Source: Candidatus Kapaibacterium sp. | GTDB lineage: Bacteria; Bacteroidota; Ignavibacteria; Kapaibacteriales; UBA4661 | Assembly (NCBI GenBank): GCA_025358765.1 | Contig: JANYIG010000212.1 | Span: forward strand, 1-33,759 | DNA length: 33,759 nucleotides | Direction: 5' to 3' | Shown here: one piece after another, positions 32,142 to 33,759 of the stretch | How the letters are laid out: each line of letters starts with the position of its first letter | How positions within the stretch are numbered: the stretch's first letter is position 1 | Notes under the pieces: model-generated | Databases searched by the model: none | The model's input: only the letters and a program-made list of their open reading frames with translations | Told to the model about the DNA's origin: nothing | Translations under genes and position numbers: made by a program

Positions 32142-33056
32142 ATGACGCAACAGCATCTTCTTGACATCATCGCTCCACCGCTAAAAAGCTCTGCGACTGC
32201 TTTACGTACCATCTCGCCATTCACTCAATCGTTGTTCGATGAAATCCATCTGTTACCGCTTCAACCGATACGAACGCCGTCAATGCTTGCGAGTGTGGCT
32301 CGCGCTTTGAATCCACGTCCGACGGAGCGCGTACTTCAGCAGATTTCCCACCATATCGAACATTCCATACAAAACACCCACACCTTTGCGGAAGCCATCG
32401 CCGGACTTCAAGCGTTGTATGCAATTGCATCGGCTGAAATCCCTGTGCTGACGGCGTTTGCAAGTGTTCCACTTTATGCTTTGGAGCAGCGTGACATCAC
32501 AAACCCTGAAGGCAGCATAGAAACACAATTCTCGCAATTTTCGCATGATTGGAATAAACTTTGGGGGTTAGTGCAGTATTTCCCGCAGATCAATAATGAC
32601 TTTGAACATGGTGGTATTCCTGATAACATCTACTTCCGTTCGGCATGGTACTGGTTTCGGCATCGGCACAAGCATCGCGGCTTTTTGGTTGCGGGTGAAT
32701 ACGAAGCAGATGTCGCTATTGCTCGTTTCCATGAGTATTTCGGTGAACGCCGCTCGGAGGTATTTACACAATTTGTGACGGCAGAGCAGCCATATCCTGA
32801 ACTGCAAGAGTACGAACCCTCGTCATCAATATTCGCAACATTCCAGAAAGCGCATTGGAACTGTGCTGTGAGTCTTGTGGAACAACGTGATGCGTTGCGT
32901 TCTGCCGTGCTTGTGGGCATTGATGCTGCGCGTGGTGTAATGCTTCGTCGTGCGGCGCTGCTCGCCGAACGTGGCGTAATCGAAAGCATGGGTAAAAGTA
33001 TGGACGTACTTTGGCGAATGTCTGTTGATGAGGTTCGCAGGCTTGATAATCAATAA
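32142..33056 (+). CDS. Uncharacterised protein
   Basis: I do not recognise this 304-residue soluble protein. It has no signal peptide, membrane helix or obvious nucleotide-binding motif. The middle is rich in aromatic and His residues (WNKLWGLVQYFPQINNDFEHGG, then YFRSAWYWFRHRHKHRG). The C-terminal stretch (residues about 255-304, MLRRAALLAERGVIE...DVLWRMSVDEVRRL) weakly resembles the helical segment of PEP-utilising/rifampin-phosphotransferase-like enzymes, but the swivelling His domain of that family is absent. The ATG at 32142 comes 16 bases after the HD gene stop; a GTG at 32106 would overlap that gene. Codon use and strand match its neighbours, so it is very likely a real gene in the recN-HD run. 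Confidence 0.8.
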   Translation: MTQQHLLDIIAPPLKSSATALRTISPFTQSLFDEIHLLPLQPIRTPSMLASVARALNPRPTERVLQQISHHIEHSIQNTHTFAEAIAGLQALYAIASAEIPVLTAFASVPLYALEQRDITNPEGSIETQFSQFSHDWNKLWGLVQYFPQINNDFEHGGIPDNIYFRSAWYWFRHRHKHRGFLVAGEYEADVAIARFHEYFGERRSEVFTQFVTAEQPYPELQEYEPSSSIFATFQKAHWNCAVSLVEQRDALRSAVLVGIDAARGVMLRRAALLAERGVIESMGKSMDVLWRMSVDEVRRLDNQ

Positions 33057-33102
33057 ACTCTATTGATGCCATAACAAAAACAAAAACTACCGGAGTCGCC
33101 TT

Positions 33103-33759
33103 GTGGAATGTTTGTTTGCACCTGAACTCACAGAGATCTCATATGAAATAACGCTTGTAGGCGACGAATTTACCCATGCGCGGGCGCTACGGTTGCGCGA
33201 AGGTGAACGGGTGATGCTCTCGAATGGCGCGGGTCTTTGCGCTGAAGTGCGTGTGCAAACGATGATGCCCAAACAGGGCGTATTCGCTGTTGTGCGGCTT
33301 TTATCGGAGCATCATGAGTTACAGACGAGTATCCATCTGGCATTGGGGATATTGGATAACCGCGAGCGGATGGAATGGGCGATTGAAAAGTGTACCGAGC
33401 TTGGTGTGCAAGCATTCACACCACTGATAACGCGCCACAGCCAACGCAACCGCATCAACGTTGAACGCCTAGAAGCAAAAGCATTGGCGGCAATGAAACA
33501 GTGCCAACGCGCCCGCCTCCCCGTATTGCACCCCGCTACATCTCTTGAAACCCTGTTGTCACACCATTTGCCAGAAACCACCCTTTTGCTTGCTGATGCC
33601 GAAGGAAGTCGCCCGCATCCGCTTCCAAGCCGTGATGAAATGACTAAAGTGTTGATATTGGTTGGTCCCGAAGGTGGGTTTTCGCAGCAGGAATTGGTGT
33701 TGATTGCTTCGCATTCGCCGCTTCGATGGAATCTGTCACCCAGCCGCCTTCGGGCTGAA
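33103..33759 (+). CDS. rsmE: 16S rRNA m3U1498 methyltransferase RsmE, 3'-truncated by window end
   Basis: A SPOUT-class enzyme that methylates N3 of U1498 in 16S rRNA using SAM. The 219 codons present contain the N-terminal PUA-like domain (FTHARALRLREGERVMLSNGAG), the trefoil-knot core (LGILDNRERMEWAIEKCTELGV and the conserved RHSQRNRI), and the SAM-binding loop LVGPEGGFSQQEL (about 186-198). The window ends in the diagnostic LSPSRLRAE, so only about 15-30 residues are missing. There is no ATG in the frame at the 5' end. The GTG at 33103 is chosen because GGAG lies 7 bases before it and the product then begins MECLFAPEL, close to the family start. It is 46 bases after the preceding gene. Confidence 0.95.
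   Translation, partial: MECLFAPELTEISYEITLVGDEFTHARALRLREGERVMLSNGAGLCAEVRVQTMMPKQGVFAVVRLLSEHHELQTSIHLALGILDNRERMEWAIEKCTELGVQAFTPLITRHSQRNRINVERLEAKALAAMKQCQRARLPVLHPATSLETLLSHHLPETTLLLADAEGSRPHPLPSRDEMTKVLILVGPEGGFSQQELVLIASHSPLRWNLSPSRLRAE

Overview
The window (about 48% GC by eye) looks like a chromosomal segment from the Bacteroidota/Chlorobiota side of the FCB group, perhaps an Ignavibacteria- or Kapabacteria-like environmental lineage. That placement is inference. It rests on the protein architectures (propeller plus Y_Y_Y sensor proteins, secreted WD40 proteins, THUMP-like methyltransferase), on few strong Shine-Dalgarno sites, and on several TAnnTTTG boxes of the Bacteroidota promoter type upstream of genes. 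I see no rRNA, tRNA, CRISPR array or transposase. The density is that of an ordinary chromosome.

Layout. Positions 1-1410 (+) hold the 3' part of an APC-family amino acid permease. A minus-strand block follows (1438-14770): a membrane-anchored kinase-fold/WD40 protein whose two catalytic aspartates are missing, an FAH-family hydrolase, a THUMP-like SAM methyltransferase, a CPBP intramembrane protease, and a complete tripartite RND efflux operon (TetR, TolC-like, adaptor, RND pump) closed by a clear intrinsic terminator. Positions 15156-18674 (+) hold a 1172-residue transmembrane adenylate cyclase with a large periplasmic propeller sensor. A second minus-strand block (18698-22016) carries a hotdog thioesterase, ParB, ParA and a Nudix hydrolase. 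From 22132 to the end everything is on the plus strand: a fold-type I PLP enzyme, a secreted WD40-metacaspase, a CHASE2 membrane protein, a secreted FecR-like protein with a strong terminator soon after, RecN, a stand-alone SpoT-like HD domain protein, an unrecognised protein, and the 5' part of rsmE.

How the genes may work together. The parA-parB pair is ordinary chromosome segregation machinery. The RND operon is a self-contained, locally regulated efflux system. The most unusual part is a set of sensor/effector proteins: the pseudokinase-WD40, the propeller-cyclase, and the WD40-metacaspase / CHASE2 / FecR-like run at 23676-29727. That run may be an envelope-located sensing and proteolysis cassette.

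A second theme is a family of heptanucleotide repeats (CCAATGA / TCATTGG). They occur as inverted clusters inserted in frame at two places in the cyclase gene and as shorter clusters in two intergenic regions. Two other structured repeat-like elements lie in gaps (14961-15083 and 23500-23592).
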